Shown here one piece after another: positions 1-7,473 of a stretch of DNA of 21,695 nucleotides. This stretch comes from Stenotrophomonas maltophilia (lineage in GTDB: Bacteria > Pseudomonadota > Gammaproteobacteria > Xanthomonadales > Xanthomonadaceae). The notes under the pieces are model-generated. The model did not search any database, had not been told where the DNA came from, and saw nothing but the letters and a program-made list of their open reading frames with translations. The position numbers and the translations under genes are program-made. The stretch is taken from positions 1 to 21,695 of the forward strand of contig DGIP01000107.1 of assembly GCA_002386405.1 (NCBI GenBank), given 5' to 3'. Positions within the stretch are counted from its first letter, which is position 1; each line of letters begins with the position of its first letter.

Positions 1-1471
1 TGTAGGCGCTCAGGTCGGGCACCCGCGCATCGGTAAAGCGCAGCTGCGCGCGCATGCCGTCGCGCAGCTGCAGCAGCTGCGCATCGCCGCGCAGCGTCAA
101 CGCCAGCGCCTTGCCATCGAACAACACCGCCTTGGGCGCATCGGTCGGCGCCGCGCGGAACGTGGGAATATCGACCTTCAGTTCGGCCTGTGGCGGCGCG
201 CCCTCGACAATGCGCCCCAGCGCATGCGCATCGCCCTGCATGCGCACGCCTGCCACCTCGGCAACGGCGGCCACCTGCGGCACCTCCAGGCTGCTGCCCG
301 GCGCCAGCTGGCCATCGGCAATGCGCAGGTCGCCCTGCAGCAACCCACCGCCATCGAGCTTGAACCACGGCTTGCGCACGAACAGGTCGGCAATCCAGTT
401 CAACGACTCGAACCGCCACGCGCCACGCACCTGCCCGGACAGGCGCGGCAACAGTTCGGCGGGTGCCTCGAACGGAATCTTTCGGCCGGTGACGCGCAGG
501 TCCGCGTGCAGTTCGCTGCCGGTTTCCGGGTCGCGCGGCAGGCGCGCCTGCACGCGCATGTCCTGGGCCACGTCCAGCTGCAGCGACAGCAGGCCACGGT
601 CCGGCGAGTGCACGCCGGCATGTACTGGCAGGCGCCACACCACCCGGCTACCGGGCTGGAGAAGGCCGCGGTCCATCACCACGTCCGCGGTGAGCCGGGC
701 CTCGGCAGGCACGCTGCCCACCTTGACGTGCGCGCCGGCGGTATCGATGTTGATCGCCTGGCTGCGCCCGTCCACCTGCAGCTGCGCGAAGGTGATCCCG
801 AATTTGCGCAGGCCTGGCGCTTCATCCCGGTAGTGGCGCGGGTAATGGAAGCGCGCGGCCAGGTGCGCCTCGTCGAGCACCTTGACCCCGTCGTAGGTGA
901 TCGTGGCCTGCTCGAAGCCAGCGGTGGAATCGAACAGTTCCGACGGCCCGCCCTTGACCTGCTTCTGGAAGCCCACCGTGCCATGGCCCTGCCCGGCGAT
1001 CAGCAGCTTGCCGAAGCGGCCGCTGCGGATGCTGTCGCTGTGGATCGCATCCAGGCGGATGTTCCAGCCGCGATCACCCCGCGGCGGCGGCGGGATCGCC
1101 TTTTCGACCCGTTGGATGTCCGCTTCCACGCCGGTGGCGTTGATGCCGGGAATGCGCACCTCGCGCTTGAACAGGTGCACCAGCGAGATCCACGCGCTCG
1201 CGCGGTCGGCACGGAAGATGTAGACGGTATGGTTGGCCTGGCCACGGATGCGCACGTTCCAGACAACCGCGTGCCCGGGCAGCAGCGTCAGCGCCGGCCC
1301 GGTCTGCAGGCTGAATTTTTCAGGTTTGCGGTTGGTGACCGCATCGAACAGCGGCGTGTTGAGGAACACGTTGCCGGCGAGCAGGTACAGCGCATACAGC
1401 GCCAGCAAGGTAAGCAACGCCACGCGCCACGGCCGGGGCCAGCGCCGGACGCGCTCGGGAATCAGGGGCAT
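1..1471 (-). CDS. AsmA-like large envelope protein, N-terminal part (truncated by window edge)
   Basis: The reading frame stays open from an ATG at 1471 to the left edge, giving about 490 residues without a stop, so the C-terminus lies outside the window. The protein starts MPLIPERVRRWPRPWRVALL and has one membrane segment at about residues 16-35, followed by a long soluble region rich in alternating polar and hydrophobic beta-strand-like segments, as in AsmA/YdbH/DUF748-type proteins. Those are anchored in the inner membrane and span the periplasm, and are linked in known members to lipid traffic to the outer membrane. The motif FLNTPLFDAVTN just after the membrane segment is typical of this kind of protein as I remember it. 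The ribosome binding site is weak, so the start is likely but not certain. It lies 84 nt downstream of the VOC gene on the same strand. The family assignment is from overall look, not from a catalytic motif. Confidence 0.72.
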   Translation of the reverse strand, partial: MPLIPERVRRWPRPWRVALLTLLALYALYLLAGNVFLNTPLFDAVTNRKPEKFSLQTGPALTLLPGHAVVWNVRIRGQANHTVYIFRADRASAWISLVHLFKREVRIPGINATGVEADIQRVEKAIPPPPRGDRGWNIRLDAIHSDSIRSGRFGKLLIAGQGHGTVGFQKQVKGGPSELFDSTAGFEQATITYDGVKVLDEAHLAARFHYPRHYRDEAPGLRKFGITFAQLQVDGRSQAINIDTAGAHVKVGSVPAEARLTADVVMDRGLLQPGSRVVWRLPVHAGVHSPDRGLLSLQLDVAQDMRVQARLPRDPETGSELHADLRVTGRKIPFEAPAELLPRLSGQVRGAWRFESLNWIADLFVRKPWFKLDGGGLLQGDLRIADGQLAPGSSLEVPQVAAVAEVAGVRMQGDAHALGRIVEGAPPQAELKVDIPTFRAAPTDAPKAVLFDGKALALTLRGDAQLLQLRDGMRAQLRFTDARVPDLSAY

Positions 1472-1555
1472 GGAGTTCTGCGAAGAAGCGGAATGACGCC
1501 GCCACTATCGACAACCGGGCAGCGGAGCCGTGTGAAGGCGCGCTCCCGATGTCGG

Positions 1556-1960
1556 TCACCCGGCGCGCCGCTCCGGATCCCATGCCATCGGCTGCCACAG
1601 CTCCAGCTTGTTCCCATCCGGATCGAGAATCCACGCGAACGAACCGTTCTCATGCGTCTCGGGCCCACTGACGATGGTCACCCCGGCCTCGCGCAGGTTC
1701 GCCAGCAGCCCCTCCAGGTCATCCACCCGGTAATTGATCATGAAAGGCGCATCGCTGGGACTGAACCACTGGCTCCCGGGCTCGGCCAGCGCCCACACGG
1801 TCAGCCCGCCGTCGTTGGCCTTGTCGTCGGGCCAGCGCAGCACCGCGCCGCCGAACTCCTCCAGCGTCATGCCCAGGTGCTGCCGGTACCACTCGGCCAG
1901 CGCCGCGCGGTCGCCACGGCTCTTGAAAAACACCCCACCGATTCCGGTCACCTTTGCCAT
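1556..1960 (-). CDS. VOC-family (glyoxalase/bleomycin-resistance fold) protein
   Basis: This encodes 134 residues, the usual length of a single-unit VOC protein with two beta-alpha-beta-beta-beta modules. The first module begins VTGIGGVFFKSRGDRAALAEWY and includes the typical YRQHLGM segment. The second contains NYRVDDLEGLLANLREAGV and ends in the characteristic DPDGNKLELWQP, where E120 is the likely C-terminal metal ligand. The family includes glyoxalase I, dioxygenases and fosfomycin/bleomycin resistance proteins; the sequence does not show which reaction applies here. The start is supported by AGGGAGA a few bases upstream of the ATG at 1960. It sits alone between the beta-barrel gene's terminator and the AsmA-like gene. 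Confidence 0.9.
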   Translation of the reverse strand: MAKVTGIGGVFFKSRGDRAALAEWYRQHLGMTLEEFGGAVLRWPDDKANDGGLTVWALAEPGSQWFSPSDAPFMINYRVDDLEGLLANLREAGVTIVSGPETHENGSFAWILDPDGNKLELWQPMAWDPERRAG

Positions 1961-2012
1961 CGCAGTCTCCCTGGGTCCGTGCTGATCCTATGCCCTTGCC
2001 CCCACAAAAGAA

Positions 2013-2042
2013 AACGGCAGGCCGTTGCACCGGCCTGCCGTT
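2013..2042 (-). terminator. Rho-independent terminator of the outer-membrane protein gene
   Basis: A perfect 12-bp stem (AACGGCAGGCCG at 2013-2024 and its complement at 2031-2042) encloses a 6-nt loop. Read on the minus strand it is followed by a T-rich tract (TTTTCTTTTG). It lies 25 bases after the stop of the minus-strand beta-barrel gene and separates it from the VOC gene. Confidence 0.9.
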
Positions 2043-2066
2043 GTCCTGTTACTGCAAGCGGTGGGA

Positions 2067-2615
2067 TCAGAAGCGGAACTCGCCACCCAGGCTGATCGTA
2101 TCCACGTCCACGTCCACCCCGCTGAAATCCCCCTGGCGGCGGTCGTAGTTCAGGCCCAGGCCCCAGCGGCGGTTGAAGTCGTAACCGACATTGACGCCGT
2201 AGTACGGCTTGGTCGAGCTTTCGTCATCCACCACGTCGAAGGTGTCTTCGCGCACCTGCGCGGTCAGCCGCGCGATGCCGGCGCGCGCGCCGATGAAGAA
2301 GCCGGTGTTGTCGGCGCCGAAGTTCTTCTTGACCACCAGGCCGGCACCGATCGAGACCAGGTCCAGCTCCTGGTCGTAGCCCAGATCCTTGTTGTACAGC
2401 GAGCCGACATGGCCTTCGACGCCGATGTTCGGGGTGAACCAGTAGCCGCCGCCGACCGAGGCGGAGGTATCCGACTCGCTGCCACGGAAACCGTCGTAAC
2501 GCACTTCGGTATCGCTGCTGCCCAGCTCGGCGCGCACGAACGCGTGGCCGGCCATGGCATCGGTCGACAGGGTGGCCAGCGCGATGGCGGCGGCCAGGGT
2601 CACGAACTTCTTCAT
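2067..2615 (-). CDS. Small outer-membrane beta-barrel protein (OmpA-like/porin superfamily)
   Basis: The 182-residue product has a clear Sec signal peptide (MKKFVTLAAAIALATLSTDAMAG, cleavage after AMA) and then a barrel of alternating strands such as SVGGGYWFTPNIGVEGHVG, NTGFFIGARAGIARLT and RRWGLGLNYDRRQGDF. It ends in SLGGEFRF with a terminal phenylalanine, the signature for outer-membrane insertion by the Bam complex. The size fits an eight-stranded barrel. No OmpA-type peptidoglycan-binding domain is present, so its role (structural, adhesion or small pore) is open. AAGGACC precedes the ATG. A TTGACA-type promoter lies upstream and a strong terminator downstream, so it is probably monocistronic. 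Confidence 0.9.
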   Translation of the reverse strand: MKKFVTLAAAIALATLSTDAMAGHAFVRAELGSSDTEVRYDGFRGSESDTSASVGGGYWFTPNIGVEGHVGSLYNKDLGYDQELDLVSIGAGLVVKKNFGADNTGFFIGARAGIARLTAQVREDTFDVVDDESSTKPYYGVNVGYDFNRRWGLGLNYDRRQGDFSGVDVDVDTISLGGEFRF

Positions 2616-2657
2616 TCAGGTCCTTCCAAAAGGTGGTTTGCCCATCTGGGCGGCGCC

Positions 2658-2686
2658 ACTCTGCCTCCTGTTCATGTTTGTGTCAA
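2658..2686 (-). promoter_or_regulatory. Sigma70-type promoter for the outer-membrane protein gene
   Basis: On the minus strand a perfect -35 hexamer TTGACA (2686-2681) is followed after 17 bases by a weak -10 candidate, CAGAGT (2663-2658). It lies about 43 bases upstream of the ATG at 2615. The -35 match is strong and the -10 match poor, suggesting an activated or modest promoter. Confidence 0.5.
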
Positions 2687-2687
2687 T

Positions 2688-2700
2688 TCCGTTAAACGGA
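2688..2700. promoter_or_regulatory. 13-bp palindrome upstream of the omp -35 box
   Basis: TCCGTT-A-AACGGA is a perfect 6-bp inverted repeat with a 1-base centre. It sits directly behind the TTGACA hexamer of the omp promoter and 3 bases beyond the stop codon of the RidA-family gene. The position suits an activator or repressor site; the binding protein is unknown. Confidence 0.4.
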
Positions 2701-2703
2701 TAC

Positions 2704-3105
2704 TCAGGCGCTGGCCTCGGGCAGCTTGGCCACGACCTTGAATTCCACGTCGAACCCGCTGAGCCAGGTGACCCCGACCGCGGTCAGGCTCGGGTGCGGC
2801 GCCTGGCCCCAGTACTCGGGCACGATCGCCCAGACCCGCTCCAGGATCCGGTCCGGGTCGATCATGAAGACGGTCACGTCGACCACATCGTCGAACGTGC
2901 AGCCGGCGGCCGCCAGCACCGCGTTGAGGTTCTCGAACAGCTTGTGCACCTGCGCTTCCAGGCCCGGTTCGGGCGAACCGTCCTCGCGGCTGCCGACCTG
3001 GCCGGACACGAACAGGAAGCCGTTGGACTGCACCGCCGGCGAATAGCGGTAGCGGGCATACAGGTCCTGGCGGCCAGGGGGGAACACGACGTCGCGACTT
3101 GCCAT
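2704..3105 (-). CDS. RidA/YjgF/YER057c/UK114 family protein
   Basis: The 133-residue product has the chorismate-mutase-like Rid fold signatures: SPAVQSNGFLFVSGQVG near the N-terminus, EAQVHKLFENLNAVLAAAGCTFDDVV in the middle, and DVEFKVVAKL near the end. Canonical RidA hydrolyses reactive enamine/imine intermediates using an arginine in the PARS-type motif. Here the equivalent stretch reads HPSLTAVGV and has no arginine, so it probably belongs to one of the other Rid subfamilies and may not be a typical deaminase. The start at 3105 is chosen because TGGAG lies six bases upstream; an in-frame extension to 3186 would overlap the LysR operator. It is divergent from the LysR gene, which probably controls it. 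Confidence 0.9.
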   Translation of the reverse strand: MASRDVVFPPGRQDLYARYRYSPAVQSNGFLFVSGQVGSREDGSPEPGLEAQVHKLFENLNAVLAAAGCTFDDVVDVTVFMIDPDRILERVWAIVPEYWGQAPHPSLTAVGVTWLSGFDVEFKVVAKLPEASA

Positions 3106-3199
3106 TGCAGACTCCAGAGGGGTTTGTGCCCCGGGTGATGGGATATCTCCACGGTAGGCGCCCCGGCCCGGTCGATAAACGACCAACCTTGTCCATCAC

Positions 3200-3218
3200 T
3201 GTTTGTAGAATCCAAACA
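3200..3218. promoter_or_regulatory. LTTR-type operator dyad between ridA-like and lysR genes
   Basis: TGTTTG (3200-3205) and CAAACA (3213-3218) form a perfect 6-bp dyad around 7 bases and fit the T-N11-A pattern bound by LysR-type regulators. It lies 20 bases before the LysR ATG and about 95 bases upstream of the divergent RidA-family start, the classic position for an autoregulatory LTTR site. Confidence 0.6.
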
Positions 3219-3237
3219 ATTGACCCCAGGAGTGCCG

Positions 3238-4170
3238 ATGGACCGTTTCGATGCCATGCACGCCTTTGCCCGGGTCGTGGAGACCGGCAGCTTCACCCGT
3301 GCCGCGCAGACCCTGCACATGAGCCGCACCACGGTGACCCAGCTGGTGCAGCAGCTGGAAGCGCGGCTGCGCGTGCGCCTGCTCAACCGCACCACCCGCC
3401 AGGTCAATGTCACCGACGATGGCGCGGCGTACTACGAGCACGTCACCCGGCTGCTGGCCAACCTGGACGACGCGGAAACCAGCCTCTCCAGCTTCGCCGC
3501 CAGCCCGCGCGGCCGGCTGCGGGTGGATGTGCCCGCGCCGCTGGCGCGGTTCCTGCTGGTGCCCGCCCTGCCCGGTTTCCATGCGCGGTATCCGGACATC
3601 CAGCTGGACCTGGGCGTCAGCGACCGCAACGTCGACCTGATCGACGAAAACGTGGACTGCGTGATCCGCGGCGGCGTGCTCACCGACCCGTCGCTGGTGG
3701 CACGGCACATCGGCGACCTGCAGGCAGGGCTGTACGCCGCACCGCTGTACCTCTCCACGGTGGGTATTCCCGACCATCCCAAAGCATTGGAAGCCGAACC
3801 GCATCGCATCGTCGGGTACCGGGGCTCGCGGCGTGCAGGCGCCATGCCCTACGCGCTGCGGCGGGGCGAAGAAACGCTGACCGTGCACGGCCGCCATAAG
3901 CTGGCGGTCGACGACGGCAACGCCTACCTGGCGGCCGGCGTGGCCGGGCTCGGCGTGCTGTGGCTGCCCGATTACGTTGCCGCCGCGCATGCCGAACGCG
4001 GTGAACTGGTCCGTGTGCTCACTGACTGGCAGGTCGACCCGATGCCGCTGCACATCGCCTTCCGCCCTAACCGCCATGTCAGCGCCAAGCTGCGCGTCTT
4101 CGTCGACTGGGTAGCGGCCCTCATGGCCGAACACGTGCCGGTGGTGACAAAAGGCTCGGCCCTGCCCTAG
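3238..4170 (+). CDS. LysR-family transcriptional regulator
   Basis: The 310-residue protein has the family's usual length. Residues 1-60 are the winged helix-turn-helix (MDRFDAMHAFARVVETGSFT, then AAQTLHMSRTTVTQLVQQLE and RLLNRTTRQVNVTDDG), followed by a linker helix and a LysR-substrate effector domain from about residue 90 (GRLRVDVPAPLARFLLVPAL onward). The ATG at 3238 is chosen because CCAGGAG ends five bases before it; an in-frame TTG at 3220 has no such site and would start inside the operator. The divergent RidA-family gene is the most likely target. The effector cannot be inferred. Confidence 0.95.
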   Translation: MDRFDAMHAFARVVETGSFTRAAQTLHMSRTTVTQLVQQLEARLRVRLLNRTTRQVNVTDDGAAYYEHVTRLLANLDDAETSLSSFAASPRGRLRVDVPAPLARFLLVPALPGFHARYPDIQLDLGVSDRNVDLIDENVDCVIRGGVLTDPSLVARHIGDLQAGLYAAPLYLSTVGIPDHPKALEAEPHRIVGYRGSRRAGAMPYALRRGEETLTVHGRHKLAVDDGNAYLAAGVAGLGVLWLPDYVAAAHAERGELVRVLTDWQVDPMPLHIAFRPNRHVSAKLRVFVDWVAALMAEHVPVVTKGSALP

Positions 4171-4216
4171 CATCGCAGCCACAAGCCCGCGCCCCTGCGC
4201 CGGGCGAGGACAGGCA

Positions 4217-4651
4217 TTGACGCAGTTCCTCCAGCTGTTCGGTTCCCGGCTTTCGATGATGTTCGCAGCGATCGCGCTGCTGTACCTGCTGTGGTCCACC
4301 GCACCGCTCTGGTGGTCGACGCGGCGGGCGTTCCTGCGCCGCGACCGGCTCGTGCACCCCTGGTCCTTCATTTTCATCGCTGCGATGCTTGCGTATGGGA
4401 GTACGGCACTGGCCACGATGGGCGTGACCTCGGTGGTTGGCATGTCACGCGTGCTGGATGCGGCGGCGCATCCCTGGTTGCTGGCGGCGATCGCGCCCGG
4501 ATCATGGCTTGCTACCCGGCTGGGCGCCTGGCTGCCTCCCGCACTCCTTCCGCTGCATCTGCTGATCACCTGGTTCATCACGCGCCAGTTGTCGCAACAC
4601 TGGGGCGAGCTCTGCGCACGTGGCGCACTCTCTGCCCGGAAGGTGCGCTGA
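4217..4651 (+). CDS. Small membrane protein, first of a tandem paralogous pair
   Basis: I do not recognise the family. The 144-residue product has about four hydrophobic segments (roughly residues 12-32, 48-70, 82-102 and 106-122), so it is likely an inner-membrane protein. It starts with TTG, preceded by GAGGACAGG; this start gives nearly the same distance to the shared PLWW motif as in the second copy, which supports it. Features shared with the downstream gene are WSTAPLWW, then LRRDRL, an LAYG motif in the second membrane segment, and RQLSQHWGELC near the C-terminus. Its TGA stop overlaps the ATG of that gene, so the two are translationally coupled. No catalytic motif or partner is visible. 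Confidence 0.75.
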   Translation: MTQFLQLFGSRLSMMFAAIALLYLLWSTAPLWWSTRRAFLRRDRLVHPWSFIFIAAMLAYGSTALATMGVTSVVGMSRVLDAAAHPWLLAAIAPGSWLATRLGAWLPPALLPLHLLITWFITRQLSQHWGELCARGALSARKVR

Positions 4652-5067
4652 TGCAGATTCCCGACCAGTGGTTCAGCCTGCTCCTCTGGCTGTTGTTCGA
4701 GGAGGGCCTGTGGCGGATCTGGATGTCATCGCCCCTCTGGTGGGCGGTGCTCAAGGTGCTGCTGCGACGTGATCGCCTGCCCCGCCCCACCACTTTCGTG
4801 GTCGTGTCTGCAGCGCTGGCGTACGGGGTGATTGCGGCGGTGAGCGTGGTCGTCATCTTCCCGGTCAAGGTCGCAGGCCTCTACCTGGCGCCCCAGTTCA
4901 TGGAGGCAGGACTGCCATTGGGACCGACGCTGACGGCGCTGGACAACGGGGTCACAGCCGCATTGCTGCCATTGGCCTTCTCGCTGCCCATTTCCGCATG
5001 GTGGATTTCGCGGCGACTGGCGCAGCGCTGGCCGAGGTTGTGCGGCGGGGATGTGGTCTCCGGGTAG
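4651..5067 (+). CDS. Small membrane protein, second of a tandem paralogous pair
   Basis: I do not recognise the family. The 138-residue product begins MQIPDQWFSLLLWLLFEEG at an ATG that shares one base with the stop of the preceding gene. It has about four hydrophobic segments. Shared landmarks with the first copy occur in the same order: SSPLWW, LLRRDRL, ALAYG, and RRLAQRWPRLC near the end, showing an old gene duplication with strong divergence elsewhere. The stop codon abuts the stop codon of the convergent secreted-protein gene with no base between, so there is no room for a dedicated terminator. Function is unknown; co-translation suggests that the two products may form a heteromer. Confidence 0.75.
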   Translation: MQIPDQWFSLLLWLLFEEGLWRIWMSSPLWWAVLKVLLRRDRLPRPTTFVVVSAALAYGVIAAVSVVVIFPVKVAGLYLAPQFMEAGLPLGPTLTALDNGVTAALLPLAFSLPISAWWISRRLAQRWPRLCGGDVVSG

Positions 5068-5385
5068 TTACAGCGGCGCGATCACCAGCGTATCGCCCTT
5101 GCACGCATTGACGTCGCGGTAGATCGCCGTGCGACCGTTACGGAACTGCAGACGCAGGTCGAAGCGGCAGCCGGCGTCGCCCAGGCGAACCGTGGTACTG
5201 CCTCCACCACCGTCGAGCGTATCCATGGGACGCTGCTCGAATGCATCGCTGCCAGCGGCAGCCACCTCCAGCATGGTGATGCTGTCGTGGGCACGATTGA
5301 GCAGCGTGAGGTAACGCGGCGCAGCGGCATTCACGGTGCTGGCGAGCAGCAGGCTGGACAGGACGGCAAGGCGGATCGGGAACAT
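5068..5385 (-). CDS. Small secreted protein of unknown function
   Basis: The 105-residue product starts MFPIRLAVLSSLLLASTVNA, a Sec signal peptide with cleavage predicted after VNA or NAA. The mature part of about 85 residues contains LTLLNRAHDSITMLEVAAAG, a glycine-rich turn DGGGGSTTV, and two cysteines (in GDAGCRFDLRL and DVNACKGDTL) that could form a disulfide in the periplasm. It looks like a small beta-sandwich; I cannot name the family. The start at 5385 is chosen because it begins the signal peptide and has CGGAGA upstream; longer in-frame starts would add a non-signal N-terminus. Its stop is directly adjacent to the stop of the convergent membrane gene. Confidence 0.75.
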   Translation of the reverse strand: MFPIRLAVLSSLLLASTVNAAAPRYLTLLNRAHDSITMLEVAAAGSDAFEQRPMDTLDGGGGSTTVRLGDAGCRFDLRLQFRNGRTAIYRDVNACKGDTLVIAPL

Positions 5386-5451
5386 CGCGGCATCTCCGGC
5401 GGTTGGGTTCGCCACCATCAGGCCGCTCCCTGCCACGCGCGCGCCACCGAT

Positions 5452-5473
5452 CCGGGACGAATCGTCGTCCCGG
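5452..5473. repeat. Perfect inverted repeat in the divergent intergenic region
   Basis: CCGGGACGA (5452-5460) and TCGTCCCGG (5465-5473) form a 9-bp perfect stem with a 4-base ATCG loop. It lies between the secreted-protein gene (minus) and the histidine kinase gene (plus), so it could be an operator shared by both or a 5' leader hairpin of the minus-strand transcript. Confidence 0.5.
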
Positions 5474-5572
5474 CAGGACCAATCGTAATGGGCCCTCATG
5501 GCGCTTCTCCGGGCCCGCCCGCACGCCTAAGATGGCCCTGCCCCGCCGCGCCGGGCGTCCTGGATACCGGCC

Positions 5573-6697
5573 ATGAAGGTTCGCCTTGGCAGTACGTCGA
5601 TTCCCCTTTCCCGCTACGTGCTGCTGTGGACGGCGGTGGTGCTGGTGTTTGCCGTGCAGCACGCACTCAGCGATGGGCTGCACGGCAACAGCTGGCCGTT
5701 CCTGGTGCACCTGCGCTGGGCGATGATCCAGTGGTACACGTGGGCGGCATTGGCGCCGCTGGTGTTCCGCCTGGCCGAGCGCTATCCGCTGGATCCCGAA
5801 CGCCGCCTGCTCGGCCTGGGCAGGCAGGCGCTGGCCAGCCTCGCGGTGACGTTCGGCGCAATGTTGATTGGTGCGCTGACCTCTGCGCTGTTCGAACCCA
5901 GCGGCTTCTTCGAACAGCTCGGGTACTTCCTGGCCCAGCATTTCGCCATTGGGCTGCTCACCTACTGGGCGCTGTTCGCGCTGCAGCAGGCATTGCACTT
6001 CCAGGCCGAAAAGGCCCGGCGTGAGGTGGAAGCCAGCCGGCTGGCCACCGAACTGGCGCAATCGCGCCTGCTGGCGCTGAAATCCCAGCTGCAGCCGCAT
6101 TTCCTGTTCAACACGCTGCACGCCATCATCACCCTGCTGGACGAAGACACGGTCTCGGCCGAAGACATGCTGCTGCGCCTGAGCGAACTGCTGCGCGCCT
6201 TCCTGGAAGACTACGACGGCCAGGAGATACCCCTGCGCCAGGAACTGGACCTGATCGAACTGTATCTGGGCATCCAGCGCATCCGCTTCAAGGACCGGCT
6301 TACCACGCGCACCTACATCGCCCCGGACACCCTCGACTGCGCCGTGCCCAGCCTGCTGCTGCAGCCGTTGGTGGAAAACGCGGTGCGCCACGGCATCGGG
6401 CAGCGGGTGGGCAGTGACGTGATCGAAATCGAAACGCGCCGCGACGGCGATGTGCTGTGCATTGAAGTGCGCAACCGCAACAGCATCCTCGACGCCACGC
6501 CCGGCGCGCCCGCAGGCCATGGCATCGGCATGTCCAATACCCGACTGCGCCTGAAGGAACTGTATGGCGATGCCGCCGACGTGCGGCTGGACATGATCTG
6601 GCCCGAGGGCGTGGCGTGCCGCGTGCGCCTGCCCTTCAGGACGCTGGAAGTGGACGACGAAGCGCCGGAGTTCACGGCCGGAGTTGCGCCGGCATGA
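5573..6697 (+). CDS. LytS/YehU-type membrane sensor histidine kinase
   Basis: The 374-residue protein has four predicted membrane helices in residues 10-140 (for example YVLLWTAVVLVFAVQHAL and QALASLAVTFGAMLIGALTS), a coiled linker (QAEKARREVEASRLATELAQ), and then the His_kinase domain. The phosphoacceptor is H176 in LQPHFLFNTLHAI, characteristic of the LytS/YehU group. The ATP-binding N-box is LLQPLVENAVRHGIG (N269), and a glycine-rich box GHGIGMSNTRLRL follows. There is no extracellular sensor domain, so it may sense through the membrane segments. It overlaps the response regulator gene by four bases (ATGA), so the two are a co-translated two-component pair. The ribosome binding site before the ATG is weak. 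Confidence 0.95.
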   Translation: MKVRLGSTSIPLSRYVLLWTAVVLVFAVQHALSDGLHGNSWPFLVHLRWAMIQWYTWAALAPLVFRLAERYPLDPERRLLGLGRQALASLAVTFGAMLIGALTSALFEPSGFFEQLGYFLAQHFAIGLLTYWALFALQQALHFQAEKARREVEASRLATELAQSRLLALKSQLQPHFLFNTLHAIITLLDEDTVSAEDMLLRLSELLRAFLEDYDGQEIPLRQELDLIELYLGIQRIRFKDRLTTRTYIAPDTLDCAVPSLLLQPLVENAVRHGIGQRVGSDVIEIETRRDGDVLCIEVRNRNSILDATPGAPAGHGIGMSNTRLRLKELYGDAADVRLDMIWPEGVACRVRLPFRTLEVDDEAPEFTAGVAPA

Positions 6698-7473
6698 CCC
6701 TGTCGGTGCTGGTGGTGGACGACGAGCCGCTCGCGCGCCGCGCGATCGTGCGCCTGCTGGCCGATGACCCGGGGGTCGACCTGCTGGGCGAATGCGGCGA
6801 CGGCGTCTCCGCAGTGAAGGCCATCCGCGAGCACTCGCCCGACCTGGTGTTCCTGGACATCCAGATGCCGGCGATCACCGGCCTGGACGTCGTGGCCACC
6901 ATCGGTGCCGAACGCATGCCGGCCACCGTGTTCGTCACCGCCTATGAGCAGTACGCAGTGAAGGCCTTCGAGGCCAATGCGGTGGACTACCTGGTCAAGC
7001 CGTTCAGCCGCGAGCGCTTCGCCGCCACGCTACAGCGCGCCCGGCAACGCCTTGCAGCCGCGGCAGGCACCAGCGCGCAGACCACCACGCAGATCCTGCA
7101 GGCACTGGACGCACTGCGCCAGCGCGAGGCTTACCTGCAGCGCATACCGGTACGGGTCGACGAACACGTGGTGCTGGTCGACGTGGACGAGATCGTATGG
7201 ATCAAGGCCGCCCGCAACATCGCCGAGATCCACCTGGCCGGCCGCATGCACGAACACCGCGGCACCATGGCCGCCCTCGCCGCCCGGCTCGACCCGCGCC
7301 ACTTCGCCCGCGTGCATCGCTCGGCCATCGTCAACATCCGGCGGGTCAAGGCGATCCACCCCTGGTTCAACGGCCACCACGTGGTCACCCTGGACACCGG
7401 CCAGCAGCTGCGCATGAGCCGCTACCAGAACGAGGCGTTCCTAAAGCTCGTCTCCACCCGGGACACACCGTAG
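6694..7473 (+). CDS. LytTR-family response regulator
   Basis: The 259-residue product has a receiver domain in residues 1-120 with acidic residues D9/D10, phosphoacceptor D55 (LVFLDIQMP), T82 and K102 (DYLVKPF), and a LytTR DNA-binding domain from about residue 150 (RIPVRVDEHVVLVDVDEIVW onward, with FARVHRSAIVNIRRVKAI). It is the partner of the upstream LytS-type kinase, whose stop overlaps its start. LytTR regulators bind short direct repeats, and I could not identify a convincing pair here. The TAG stop at 7471-7473 is part of the GTAG signature of a SMAG repeat, so the C-terminus (VSTRDTP) may have been set by insertion of the repeat. Confidence 0.95.
   Translation: MTLSVLVVDDEPLARRAIVRLLADDPGVDLLGECGDGVSAVKAIREHSPDLVFLDIQMPAITGLDVVATIGAERMPATVFVTAYEQYAVKAFEANAVDYLVKPFSRERFAATLQRARQRLAAAAGTSAQTTTQILQALDALRQREAYLQRIPVRVDEHVVLVDVDEIVWIKAARNIAEIHLAGRMHEHRGTMAALAARLDPRHFARVHRSAIVNIRRVKAIHPWFNGHHVVTLDTGQQLRMSRYQNEAFLKLVSTRDTP

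Noticed and set aside
224..2095. Long plus-strand open frame of over 600 codons
   Set aside because: It runs antisense to the AsmA-like and VOC genes, has no recognisable domain and shows the His/Gln/Arg/Ala-rich composition of a GC-skewed antisense shadow. The minus-strand genes explain the region.
2067..2615. Possible Ax21-type protein assignment for the small beta-barrel
   Set aside because: Size and barrel ending fit several small porin families, and I see no specific Ax21 motif, so a general name is safer.
3196..4581. Minus-strand open frame antisense to the LysR gene and the first membrane gene
   Set aside because: It is low-complexity and Gln/Arg/Val-rich with no domain, and the plus-strand LysR protein has clear family motifs.
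5138..6520. Minus-strand open frame antisense to the histidine kinase
   Set aside because: It is rich in Gln, Arg and His, as in an antisense shadow. The plus strand carries the H, N and G boxes of a kinase.
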